Assembly (NCBI GenBank): GCA_949358305.1
Contig: OX442315.1
Coordinates: 310,001 to 374,000, forward strand
DNA from: Strigamia acuminata
Lineage: Eukaryota > Arthropoda > Chilopoda > Geophilomorpha > Linotaeniidae
Direction: 5' to 3'
DNA: 64,000 bases
Part shown: in pieces, positions 23,255-33,966 of the stretch
How positions within the stretch are numbered: position 1 is the stretch's first letter
How the letters are laid out: each line of letters starts with the position of its first letter
Made by a program: the position numbers and the translations under genes
The notes under the pieces: generated by a model
What the model was told of the DNA's origin: nothing
What the model saw: only the letters and a program-made list of their open reading frames with translations
Database searches by the model: none

Positions 23255-23345
23255 CAAAGTGCTCGGGGGCACAGTTGGTATCGGTACTGCACCTGACCGG
23301 CAATCCGGGAGTTGCGCTTTGACTCCAATATCCCACTCATTGATT
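23255..23345 (+). repeat. Possible tRNA-derived SINE head
   Basis: GCACAGTTGGTATCGGTACTG followed by CCGGGAGTTGCGCTTTGACTCC resembles tRNA A and B boxes at the usual spacing. No cloverleaf or second copy was confirmed. Confidence 0.35.
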
Positions 23346-24846
23346 TCTTGGAATCGCGGATTGTTCGTCTTTTATTCTATTGCTTTTTTATATTTTATTC
23401 TTAGACTGAATGCCCGCAAGTGGTATTAGGCCATGCAAGCTGTGATCTGTGGAACGACCTTAAATGAAGACCTAACCTTGCAATTGCATTCACATTTCAC
23501 ACCGACAAGTGAGAAAAGCAGAAAAAAGCTAGTTAGAGAGATTCCCGGCAGGTCACCCGACTTAACCTGACTTAACCTTAACCTGTGTTCTGATTTCTAT
23601 TTCATTCGTGATGGTCTTATTAATTAATTCAATTTCACCTGTGTATGATGAATTGATGATCTGTGCATCATAATCACAGTGACATACATTTATATTTAGA
23701 TTTATATTGGACATTATGTAAATTCAAAATGAGAATTTACCTACACTTTAATAAGCGGCTAATTTCAACTCATTTAACACTTTTCCACTTTTCAAGCTGT
23801 CAACAATAGCTGTTTTCAATCCAGGGATGATTTTGTAAAAGCACAATCTTTAGCTGCAGACCACCGGTGTCATTTGCAGTCGGACGGAAGTCTCAACATC
23901 CCTGTCGTAAACTTGATGTTCAGTGGATTTCTGCAGCTTTTAATACGAGTAAAGTTGCATAATTTATATTCCTTCATAATTTCCTTTCCTATCTTTCAAT
24001 TCAATTAAATAAATAATGAGCAAAGCTTAAACTAACCAAGCAGTGACTGAAGCCACTTCACTCGACAAGGTTATTAACCAATAATATATGAAGGGAAGGC
24101 TATGAAACAGCCACAAAGTGCAAAGTGAACAGCCTCCACTTTGCGACATTGCGATATACAGGGTGAACAAAAAGTCTATCACTATAGTAAATATTTCTGA
24201 AAGTGCTGACAATTCATCTGATCTAATGATGGTAAAGTATTAAAGTTGGGTGGGGCAATCTTTTGGTGACCCAAAATTTAACCTTGGGATGTTCCTTCAA
24301 GGTCATTGGAAAATTATCTCGGAAACCGTTAGAGATAAACAGAAATTTCCAATTGTCAACTTGTAGAGCAACATTTGTTTAGTCTAAAAATGACTAATTC
24401 TCAAATCTTTTGTACTAAATTTTTTTAAGAAAATTGCAATTGCAAGTAATGGAACGTATTCCGAATATTGCTGCGATCTTGCAAATAATGCGACATAAAT
24501 TGTTTCTACGCGATGTATCGTATTTGCAATACATCGCGGCCAAATCAATATGATTGGCATATTTTTATTATTTAAACATTTCATATTTACTTTGAAAAAA
24601 AAGCGCACAGACAATAAAAACTATTTGTATTTGTATTTGTCAACTGTGACATTCCATTGCTTCCACAACGTGTGCCTGTTTTTTTTCTCCGGCTTTTCTT
24701 ACATCAAATTTAACCAACCTGTTGCAACCTGATTCTGCAGATTGTAATGCCACTCAACGCACGATGATTTGGCACATTTTCAGGTTTCACGAGTTAAACA
24801 CGCAACAAGTCGTCTGAAAGCGGCATGCCAAACAAAAAGATTAAAC
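23346..24846. other. Intergenic; one mariner-like end
   Basis: ACAGGGTGAACAAAAAGTCT at about 24159 looks like a mariner terminal repeat, but I see no partner or transposase. Otherwise AT-rich without features. Confidence 0.4.
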
Positions 24847-25099
24847 CAAATAAAATACAAATAAAAATAAAATAAAACAAAAATAAAAATAAAAATAAAA
24901 ATAAAAATAAAAATAAAATAAAACAAAAATAAAAATAAAAATAAAAATAAAAATAAAATAAAACAAAAATAAAAATAAAAATAAAACAAAACAAAAATAA
25001 AAATAAAACAAAACAAAAACAAAAATAAAAATAAAACAAAACAAAAAAAAAAAAAAAAAAAAAAAAAATAAAAATAAAAATAAAAATAAAAAAAAAAAA
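24847..25099. repeat. AAAAT/AAAAC microsatellite
   Basis: About 250 bp of AAATA and AAACA units with a pure A run near 25045-25068. The F/L/I-rich minus-strand frames across it are composition artefacts. Confidence 0.95.
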
Positions 25100-26370
25100 G
25101 CTATCAAGAGACTTATTCTGAATTTCATTGTGCAAAGTGCAAACGCAATATTTACAAACCAATAATACTTCATGCAGGATCCGACTGTGCGTTTTTACTC
25201 AGGATTAATGTCAAGTGTGCGTGTAGGTTATGAATGTTGGTTAGGTCTTAGTTCTTAACCGGGAATTAACTTTATCTCTTTCTTATTACTATTTTGATCT
25301 CCATTTAATACCTCTCTTTAATCCCCCGGCTTTATCTGCCCTCACATTGAATCCAGTTTTAAATACTGTAATTCCAAATGCAGATTGCGAACCACAGTCT
25401 GTAACTTGAATCCATAAACTTACAAGTCAGAGACTGAGTGCACTTCTTCATCCTTAGTCTCTAGGGGCCGACACGACAGACAGACCTGGCATTAAAATGT
25501 GCATTACTACTTTAACCATTCCGAAATAAAATCCCGCAAACTGCAATCATCAACCGCAACTTCGCTTTCAGTTTTTCATTAAAAACGCTACGTTCATTAC
25601 ATTAAACATTTTCAGTGTATTTAACGTGACGAACCGTAGCGTAGGTACAAAAAAACACCAGATTGTCGGAATAATAAGGTGCAGCACAAAAAATTAGAAA
25701 CACGTGAAATTTGTTTGTTTTGAAATGATCTTTTCATTTTATGGTTTTCTAACCTATTCCAATCGTTTTTTCACATCAAAATAAGCAAGAAACCTTGTTT
25801 TTTAACATGGAAACTTTTAATTTTCTCTCGTAATCAACTAAAATGAAAAAATATCTACCGGGTAGGTTCAAAAAATTATGAACAGTTAGTTAACAATGAT
25901 TTATGACAATGTAGGCAATGATTTAGTACAATTTAATACCAAATAAAGTTACCCTGCTTTAGTATAACTATGTACACCCTGTCTAACATGGAATTAATTA
26001 GTGATTTTAATGTGGAAAAGTAGCCGCAGCTTTGGTGGACTGGGGCATTGTGCCGCACCTTATTTGAGTGCGGTTCCATCGAAGGAATACGGTACTTATA
26101 TAAAAAACGCTAGACAAATATTTCAACGAACATTAAACAAGACATGCCAGAATAGAGATCGATGTTTCCTCCATTGTTGCGCAGCAAAAAATTGTATTCT
26201 AAGAAAAATGTTGACGTAATCTTCGAGTTGTTTGGTAGATTAATTACAGGTGTTCTCAGTTCTCGCAGTTCCTACAACAATTCATCACTTTTTTCATAGG
26301 CTGTCATTTGAAAATAACTCATTCAATGTTTAAAGGAATAAGCTTAGGAGAAAGTTTAGAACAAGAGTTA
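25100..26370. other. Intergenic, no gene recognised
   Basis: The 25677-25990 stretch (GTGCAGCACAAAAAATTAG ... TACACCCTGTCTAAC) may be an eroded mariner. The frame at 26001-26219 has no motif I recognise. Confidence 0.4.
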
Positions 26371-26800
26371 CCGTATATCCTTGCGTATAATGCGGCCCGC
26401 GTGTAATGCGCCATTTTAGGCGCCATTTTTGCTAATAAGTGGTGTATGCGCGTATAATGCGAATTAACATTTGTGTCCCACAATAGTGCAAAATGTGTTT
26501 AGAAAACTTTATTTATTTAAAAGGAAACTTTAAAATCAAAAAAAAATTTTCTTCTTGCTTATTTTTCGATGATGGATTGCTAGATTGTTGCATTATTTGC
26601 ATTATTTGGATTGTCGCTTGGACGTATTCTGTGTTGTAAACGGGATAAACGAAGTTATATACGTACGAATTACGCACGTAGTCCATATGTTACGTGTACG
26701 TCAATTTTTTTTTATTATGCGCGTATAGTGCGACCCCCCCCCCAAATTCGAGGTCCAAAATTCGCAATAAATATTTCGCACTATACGCGAGGTTATACGG
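26371..26800. mobile_element. MITE with CCGTATA...GCGTATARTGCG ends
   Basis: TTACCGTATATCCTTGCG is mirrored by CGCGAGGTTATACGGTAA, about 27 bases with few mismatches, flanked by TA. The interior repeats GCGTATAATGCG words and has a C run at about 26734. Confidence 0.8.
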
Positions 26801-27650
26801 TAAGCGTATGGAAGAGCATCCTGAATGAATCAACGCTGTAATGAGTCGATTATAGGAAACCTCAATTGGGTTAGGTCACTTTTTGAGCTACAACTTGCTC
26901 GTATAGGTTTGGAAGATGAGTCCAGTCTGGTGGCTTTAAGGATCAAAAGAAAGGAAAGGGCACAAGGGTAATAGACAAAAGATATTGATGTGCTATATCA
27001 TCGATGAGTTCACCAGGTTATTTCAGCATTCTGCCTCAGATATAAAAACATTTTACAGTTTCAAACTTATTCTTTAAGAAAATGATAAGTTTGAACAATT
27101 TTAGGCATGTTGGAAAAATTCTTTAGGAAAATGATTTTTCAAACATACCTAAAATTTTTCTAAAATTTAAAAATTTTTTTTTCCAATTTCTAAAATTTGT
27201 TAATAATTTCTTGATGTTTTCTCCGAAATTTCTTGCGTCACTCAAACATCAAACTCTTCAAACTGGCCTCATCAGTGCTGCACTTGTCCTCCGACATATT
27301 TATAGATGTTTACAGAGGTTTGTACTAATGATGTTCATGTGTTCAAAGTCTTGATTTGTAATATTAAATCACAACTCATTCTAATCGGGGGCTGCGCTGC
27401 TCTAATTTGGCACATTCAACATTTTTCTATCCGATTGCCTCCTCTAAAATTTAATCTCTGCACGTAATTTACTAATCAAGTCTTTAAAGTTTCCTATTCC
27501 CAACTTATACACTTGAGGATAAATGGGCGTCGATAAAATTTATGGCAATCTCAAATTTTAAATACTATCGAATGAATAAACAATCAACAATTGGGTGAGT
27601 TTGGTCATTTGCCCTTTCGGCCACTTTATTGGCAGATCCGTGTGATTTTC
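26801..27650. other. Intergenic, no feature recognised
   Basis: AT-rich sequence with short locally repeated phrases (AATTTTAGGCATGTTGGAAA and its near complement at 27100-27160). No gene is seen. Confidence 0.4.
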
Positions 27651-27866
27651 AAAAAATCAATTTTTACACGAAAAAATCAATTTTTACACGAAAAAATCAA
27701 TTTTTACACGAAAAAATCAATTTTTACACGAAAAAATCAATTTTTACACGAAAAAATCAATTTTTACACGAAAAAATCAATTTTTACACGAAAAAATCAA
27801 TTTTTACACGAAAAAATCAATTTTTACACAAAAAAAATCAATTTTTACACGAAAAAAAATCAATTT
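27651..27866. repeat. 20-bp minisatellite (about 11 copies)
   Basis: The unit AAAAAATCAATTTTTACACG is repeated almost perfectly about nine times, followed by two copies with A-run length changes. The match between units suggests recent expansion. Confidence 0.95.
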
Positions 27867-27869
27867 TTC

Positions 27870-29270
27870 GCAACTTTCCTTAATACTAAATACAAATTTC
27901 ATCAAATAAAACCTAAAACGACAAAGTTGATTAAAAGAGTCGCAGTCCCACGCTTCGCTCACAGACTGACGTTATTATTACTTTCTAGAGTGACCACGGT
28001 CAAATTCCATTTTAATATAAATCTCACAAGGTGCCATTTTTCCTCGTGAGCGACGTGTCGGCGTTGAAAATCGTGATCGATACGACGAGCAGCTGCAATA
28101 AACGACACATTCTTCATCCGAAATACTAACGACATTTGCCGATCGATAAGCAAATTCAAATACTCTCCTATTCGAGTCAAAGGGGTTGGTTATGGTTGCG
28201 ACGCGAGTACGAGTGCCGTGGCCCGTGCGGTCAATATTTCTCCCGCTTTCTCTCGCTTTTATTTCCTTTTTATCGACTCGTCCGTATCATTTTACGCTCC
28301 AGAATTTCCTCGCTTCAAAACATCGATCCTTTCCCCCATTTTTCTCTTTTGTCATTCATCTCCGAGATACCAAACGTCGTCCAAAAATCAAAAAGCGAAA
28401 AACCCTGCACAGCCTCAACAAAGTAAGCAACTGATGAATATCCTTTGATATAACTGCATAAATAGTCACTACAGCATTAAATGTGTCCATTAACTGCTAT
28501 CGTTTATTCACCGGGTCGCCATTACATTAACTCTCGGTTTCTTAACAACCAATCACTACATAACAAACACTAGCACCAACTGGTGGTAATAATAAAACTA
28601 AACATTATTAGGTAAACACTACAGCAACGAAACAAATCTCGATTCCCCGCAACCGCTTTTGAATATTCCCCATTTTTTTAAACACTCCAACTCCTTTATT
28701 CTATATCATGGTGAATCGGTTGTGGCGTGGCACGAATAGCAATCGAGCCGGGGATACAGCGCTCTATTAATATTCCAACCACGTTTTGTCACAAATGTTA
28801 GCTCGGGTTAAGTCCGAAGGAAGGGACATTGAAAAAACACGATTCACGTTTTGTATTTTTATTTTTATTTCCCTTTTGTGACGCATGCACGTGAATAAAC
28901 TCCTGTCCAACGGCGTAATATATAATATGCAAACCATCATTTTGCCTGTTCGTGCATGAAGCGTTCTTGATTCCAATTTACATATGCATATTAAAATTTA
29001 ATATTAAAAATCTCGGCGCTCGCATTTCCCGTCAACCCAACCGTTTTGTTTGAGTACGAGTTGAGTTTAAGACAGCTTTCTTTTATTCAACTATTCAAAC
29101 ATCATTTCATTTTTTTATGCTCTACTTTACTTCATAAAACAATTGTTTTTCATGTGAAAATGTGATTGACCAGGCCAGCGCTTAGCGGCTTAAATTAACG
29201 TTCGGATCACATGACACGACATGACATGACCAGGTGACTGTTTCTGTCTAATTGTAAGCATGCTACACTC
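27870..29270. other. Intergenic, partly CpG-rich
   Basis: 28030-28430 has more CpG than its surroundings (GACGCGAGTACGAG and similar) and overlapping open frames in three frames, but none has a motif. It could be a promoter or a decayed exon; neither is demonstrated. Confidence 0.3.
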
Positions 29271-29273
29271 TGA

Positions 29274-29685
29274 CCAACCCTTAGAAGGGGACCAGTTCCT
29301 ATTGGTCGAGCCTATTCACTGGTGTAGGGCTACATAAAAGTAGGCCAAAATACAAACACTGGAGTTACGGGAGGTCATTTTGTGTCCAGACGCAACAATC
29401 AATCATCAAATTCGAAAACAGCTGGACAAAGCAACCATAAATTTAACGAACTAAACAATCATGTATTTTGAAGAAGTAAAGCATAAAACAGTGCTTCCTA
29501 ACTTTTTAAAATATTTTATTTTTAAATATAAGTAAATTTACATCATTTCAAACAAATAAAATAATAAAATTAATTAATAACACAACAAAACTACTTTTCC
29601 TGGTGGAAGTATACAGGCAACAGTTAGGAGTAAACAGGCTCGGCCAATAGGAACTGGTCCCCTTCTAACGGTTGGTCAGAGTATA
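29274..29685. mobile_element. TATACTCT foldback MITE, copy 4
   Basis: The left end TACACTCTGACCAACC pairs with GGTTGGTCAGAGTATA, and the arms share the block GGGGACCAGTTCCTATTGG. Directly beyond, 29682-29728 is a lone arm of the copy-3 type (CTCTTATTCGACTCAAAAGG). Confidence 0.85.
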
Positions 29686-30313
29686 CACTCTTATTCGACT
29701 CAAAAGGGTGGCCTTCTCCCATTGGCGTTAACTACCATATAAGATATACTATAGACTTGCCATCCATCATTTCTGTGTGTAAAACAAATCCATAAGTGAA
29801 TTATGAATGAATTATGCAGCCGACTTGTTTGTACCAAACTTGCGGACCACCAGCCGTGAACCTTTGAGAAGCACTCGCTTGGTTCAATCAATTTCTTGCA
29901 TTCGTTTCGTATACTGAGAACTGAGTCTGATACTGTCGCGCAAAACCCAGATAGCGGATGTTCTTGCCTTAACCAGATAACGAAAATTCCCAAAAGGCCA
30001 TCCAAGTAGTGACTAGTATCCTATCCTATCCTGTCAAAAAGTTTTATTTAAAATAGAAAAATATCGACAAACGATCGACTAGTGTCAGCGAGCAATCCAC
30101 AGGGAGCAAATAAAATATACAGAGTCAAGTGAAGAAGAAAAAGAAGTCAATTCTGAAGCAAGACCAAGACCAAACTGGTGGAAATAAAATAGCTGAATCA
30201 AAAACAGAACAGAAAAGAAAGAAATTTCAATGTCTAGCCTCCCCAATGCATCCAAGCCCAGTTCAATGGATGAGAGAGAGCCTCGCTGCAGCACACGCAG
30301 CAACAAGTCACTA

Positions 30314-30670
30314 GGTGCGTTCAATCTGGGGTGGAAGAAGTGATTTTCACTTTCCATCCTTTCCTCAAAGTCACTTTTCATTAAATGCACTTACTTACCA
30401 TGTGCCACACGTGAATTTACCGTCATTTTTTAGCCAGTTAGATCGAGAACAAAATGGCTGCCACTGTAGCTTTGTTAAACGTGCAATGCGCATGCGCACG
30501 CACGTGCAAGTGACTTCTAAAAGGTGGAAAAGGAACTTTCCAGTTACTTTCCTGAAAGTCACTTAGGTGACTTTACTTGGTCAAAATGTAACGTAATTAT
30601 CGTCACTTCCGCCCTCTGAAAGGCAGTTAAGACAGTTAAGTGACTTTCTACAAGCAGATTGAACGCACCT
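30314..30670. mobile_element. GGTGCGTTCAATCTG MITE
   Basis: GGTGCGTTCAATCTG is mirrored exactly by CAGATTGAACGCACC, flanked by TA. The interior repeats GTCACTTT/AAGTGAC words. It belongs to the same loose family as 37195 and 45340. Confidence 0.85.
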
Positions 30671-30672
30671 AT

Positions 30673-31657
30673 TCTCATTTCGTCCAATCGAATAACCAGT
30701 TGGATATTGTTATGCAAATTATGGTGATCTAAAGAGAAATCTGATGTACTTGAATCTCTCCTTCCTTCCTTCCTTCCTTCCCCTTGCGCAGTTGAGTCAG
30801 TGCTTATATCATTGTGAATTGTGGGTCACGCAGGCGCTGCACGGACCAATCAATACAAGTAGATGGCTACGAGGATAATTAAGCAACGAGTCCATTTCTG
30901 CTTCAACCTCGACCATTACATTTAAAAGTTAGCGAAAAAGAAATTTCATTACTCATCAGTTTCTTGCTTTTTGTCGACGTAATATGTAACGTATGCTGTG
31001 CTGCCCTCGGGTCAGCCCAGCAATGGCTTCCTTCATGATATACATTGGAACATTGGATTTAGGGTTGAATCCAATGATGGAAATAATGATGCTTACTGGA
31101 TAAATTTTGGGTGTCGACTGGCTTTATTAAAAATGCTAAAGCCGAGTTGCTAGGTATCAAAACCTAGCAACCCAATTACATGATTGTCGTGTTTGTTTAA
31201 ACTAGTGTATTGTTACTAATTAGAAATGGAGAACTGCCACGAATACACAACATAATAACATCGAAGAAAGAGAGAAAAAAGTGGCAGTTATTACTGAGTA
31301 ATGTGTCTTTGTGCGAGTGTTTCACGGGTCTTGTTTCCAAACAATTGGAAACAGTTGACGCTGCTCGCTACTTCCGTTCCTGGCGCTGCTTTCCATTTCC
31401 GCCTACAGATTGTCCTCTTACACGTAGTTGCACGTCAGAAAGAATTCAATTGGGCTTCACCTTGACTGCGTGCAAATAATATTGGATTTTGGACGAAATC
31501 GACTCGGATGCTTAAAACGTAATTCCACCGGGTGATTTAAACTCGGAGAAAAAATACTACATCGATTGGATCGCTAATATTTACATACGATATTTAGTTT
31601 GACACATGTTTGCAATGGGCAATGTTTTGAGCGAGGCTAATTCAACTGGGTCGCTTC
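30673..31657. other. Intergenic, short CTTCC repeat only
   Basis: A CCTT run lies at about 30760-30781. I see no gene or element. Confidence 0.4.
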
Positions 31658-32082
31658 TATACTCTGGCTCACCGTTAAAGCACACCAGTTCCTATTGGCC
31701 GAGCCTGTTTACTCCTAACTGTTGCCTGTATACTTCCACCAGGAAAAGGAGGTTTGTTGTGATTTTAATTAGTTTGATTATTTTAGATGTTTGAAATGAT
31801 GTAAATTTACTTATATTTAATAATATAATGTTTTAAAAAGCTTGGAAGCAATGTTTTAGCTGTTACTTTTTCAAAATACATCATGATTGTTCAGTTTGTT
31901 AAGTTTATTGGTTGCTGTGTCAAGCGGTTTTTGAATGTTATGATTGATTGTTTAGTCTGGACACAAAATGGCTTCCCGTAACTCGGGCGTTTGTATTTTA
32001 GCCTACTTTTATGTAGCCCTACACTAGTGAATAGGCTCGGCCAATAGGAACTGGTGTGCTTCTAACGGTGAGCCAGAGTATA
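31658..32082. mobile_element. TATACTCT foldback MITE, copy 5 (inverted to copy 4)
   Basis: Arms TATACTCTGGCTCACCGTTA and its complement agree, sharing GCACACCAGTTCCTATTGGC. The interior matches copy 4 in the opposite orientation. Confidence 0.85.
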
Positions 32083-32404
32083 ATCCGTAAATTCCCCTTT
32101 TATTTCTACCGATTGAAACTCGTAAAACTCATCAACTGGTGGTGTCCCGATTGAGTTACAATTATGTTAAAAGCTCTTCTGGCTCAACAAGTTTAATGCC
32201 AGAGTCAACAATGGAGCAGAAGAGGCTCGGCATTTCATTACTTCATAAAAATGGAATCTGGAATTCGGAGAGAGAGAGAGAGAGAGAGAAATGCGACTGC
32301 GGATTGGAGGAAATCAATATGTGGACTATAAAATGGCAATGACCAAGCGAGATAAAGAATCCACCCATTTCCGGTGACAAGCCATCGTCACTTATTACCA
32401 ATCT

Positions 32405-32545
32405 ACGTATATTTATTTATTTATTAAATCAACGCACCATAAGGAGCAATTACAAGATGAGAAAAAGAGTTTACAAGGCCGTTAGAAAGAGTAGATTTGG
32501 GCCGCGACGCATATTTGAAACCTTGAATGAGAAGCTAATAGTAAT
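32405..32545 (-). mobile_element. Probable LINE 3' tail
   Basis: TTTATTTATTTATT at the left is the minus-strand tail AATAAATAAATAAA. The sequence preceding it on the minus strand is compatible with a LINE 3' region but has no coding match. Confidence 0.4.
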
Positions 32546-32808
32546 AGGTAAATGGGTTGCTTAGCTACCCGAGTTCTTCTCCGAAATAGTTATAAACGTC
32601 ACATTGTTGTTTCATGACAAATTGATTGCCCAATGCTGAAACCACACATCGAGCGAGTCACATCCTGTCAGCTTGAATGTATAAATACAATCTTTTTCTA
32701 TTTTTACCGCATCCACGGCAAAATTGGCTCGCTCGATCACGCAGTTGCCGCTACACAACATGTTTGCCTTCTTACCGCTTACATTATCACTTCACGCCTA
32801 AGTACAGC

Positions 32809-33231
32809 CAGGGCCGTCTTTACACTTTTCAGCGCCCTGGACTAATAAAACTCATGCGCCCCTTGCCCAGCACTTTTCTGTGCCCGGCGCCCTTCTGTGC
32901 CCATCGAGCCCCTGTGCCCAGCGCCCCCCTGTACCCGGCGCCCCTGGGCTGCAGCCCAGTTAGCCCAATGGTAAAGGTGGGCCTGTTACTAAGGGTGTCT
33001 TTAAAAAATTTCTTATATACATTGTTCAAGTACGTCTTTTGAGACTCCTTGTATTCAGGGCCGTCTTTACACTTCTCAGCGCCCTGGGCTAATAAAACTC
33101 AGGCGTTCCTTGCCCAGCACTTTTCTGTGCCCAGCGCCCTTCTGTGCCCATCGAGCCCCTTGCCCGGCGCCCCCTTGTGCCCGGCACCCCTGGGCTGCAG
33201 CCCAGTTAGCCCAATGGTAAAGGTGGGCCTG
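32809..33231 (+). mobile_element. Composite: two hAT-like MITEs around a 70-bp spacer
   Basis: Two CAGGGCCGTCTTTACAC ... GGTGGGCCTG elements (32809-32985 and 33056-33231) lie in the same orientation around a spacer (32986-33055). The outer flanks are AGTACAGC (32801-32808) and AGTATAGC (33232-33239), a 7/8 match consistent with one 8-bp hAT target duplication for the whole unit. The same arrangement occurs inverted at 59023-59948. Confidence 0.8.
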
Positions 33232-33823
33232 AGTATAGCATTGTTTCCACTTAGGACACAACGGAACGAGATTCCGAAGCTTCGTTGAAAGCGTTCGATC
33301 GATGATTTAAGAAATAGGCGATAAAGGCGTGACCCGACATGTGTCAAACTGGGCGTGAGAGCACCTGTTGATGCCACTGTCACGTGAATGATTATCGATC
33401 CACCTGTTGGCTCGAGAGCATCTCGTTAAAGCAAAGACTGACGGACATCCGGGAAGCGTGTGCAAATAATGAGATCCGCTCGCTCGCCTCGAAAACTAAC
33501 GAGGCCTTACAGCGAATCGCGACTCCAGCAATTCGCACGACACAACTTATAGACAGACCTACACACCTCCTTATTGATTCACTCCTATTTTTCTTCATTA
33601 AACACACACACTCAGCACTCGAGAGAAGAGAAGAGAAGGACGGACCTCTACCGATAACCCCGCATTGGATTAGTCGTTTAGCAGCGCCATTACCACTGCT
33701 AAATCTTTCTTTATCTCGTCGCTATAAACGCTTTAAACGCTCGGCGAAAGAAGCCATTGCCGACTGTTTGCACTAGTTATCTACATCGCCCACAACCAAA
33801 ATCCATCACATTAATACCTTAAC

Positions 33824-33966
33824 CAGGGCCGTCTTTACACTTTTCAGCATCCTGGGCTAATGAAACTCTGGCGCCCTTTGCCCAGCACTTTTCTGTGCCC
33901 ATCGAGCTTCTGTGCCCGGCGCCCCTGGGCTGCAGCCCAGTTAGCCCAATGGTAAAGGTGGGCCTG
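33824..33966 (+). mobile_element. hAT-like CAGGGCC MITE, shorter copy
   Basis: Same ends as the 32809 copies with an internal deletion. The flanks carry TTAATACCTTAAC and TTAGTACCTTAAC, a 12/13 direct repeat longer than the 8 bp expected for hAT. Confidence 0.8.

Noticed and set aside
24780-25173. Phe/Leu/Ile-rich minus-strand frames resembling membrane proteins
   Set aside because: They translate the AAAAT/AAAAC microsatellite.
27651-27866. Possible CRISPR-like array
   Set aside because: Units are directly adjacent with no unique spacers, and the genome is eukaryotic.
27591-28049. 152-aa frame of FYTKKSIFTRKNQFLHEKIN repeats
   Set aside because: It is the 20-bp minisatellite read in frame; nothing outside the array supports coding.
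32829-33383. Proline/cysteine-rich frames such as LCPAPLGCSPVSP
   Set aside because: The same peptide recurs at every CAGGGCC MITE (33 kb, 59 kb, 60.8 kb) and has no start or stop logic; the unit is non-coding.
33384-33776. 130-aa frame with KEAIADCLH end
   Set aside because: No motif, no splice context and overlapping minus-strand frame; could not be told from chance.
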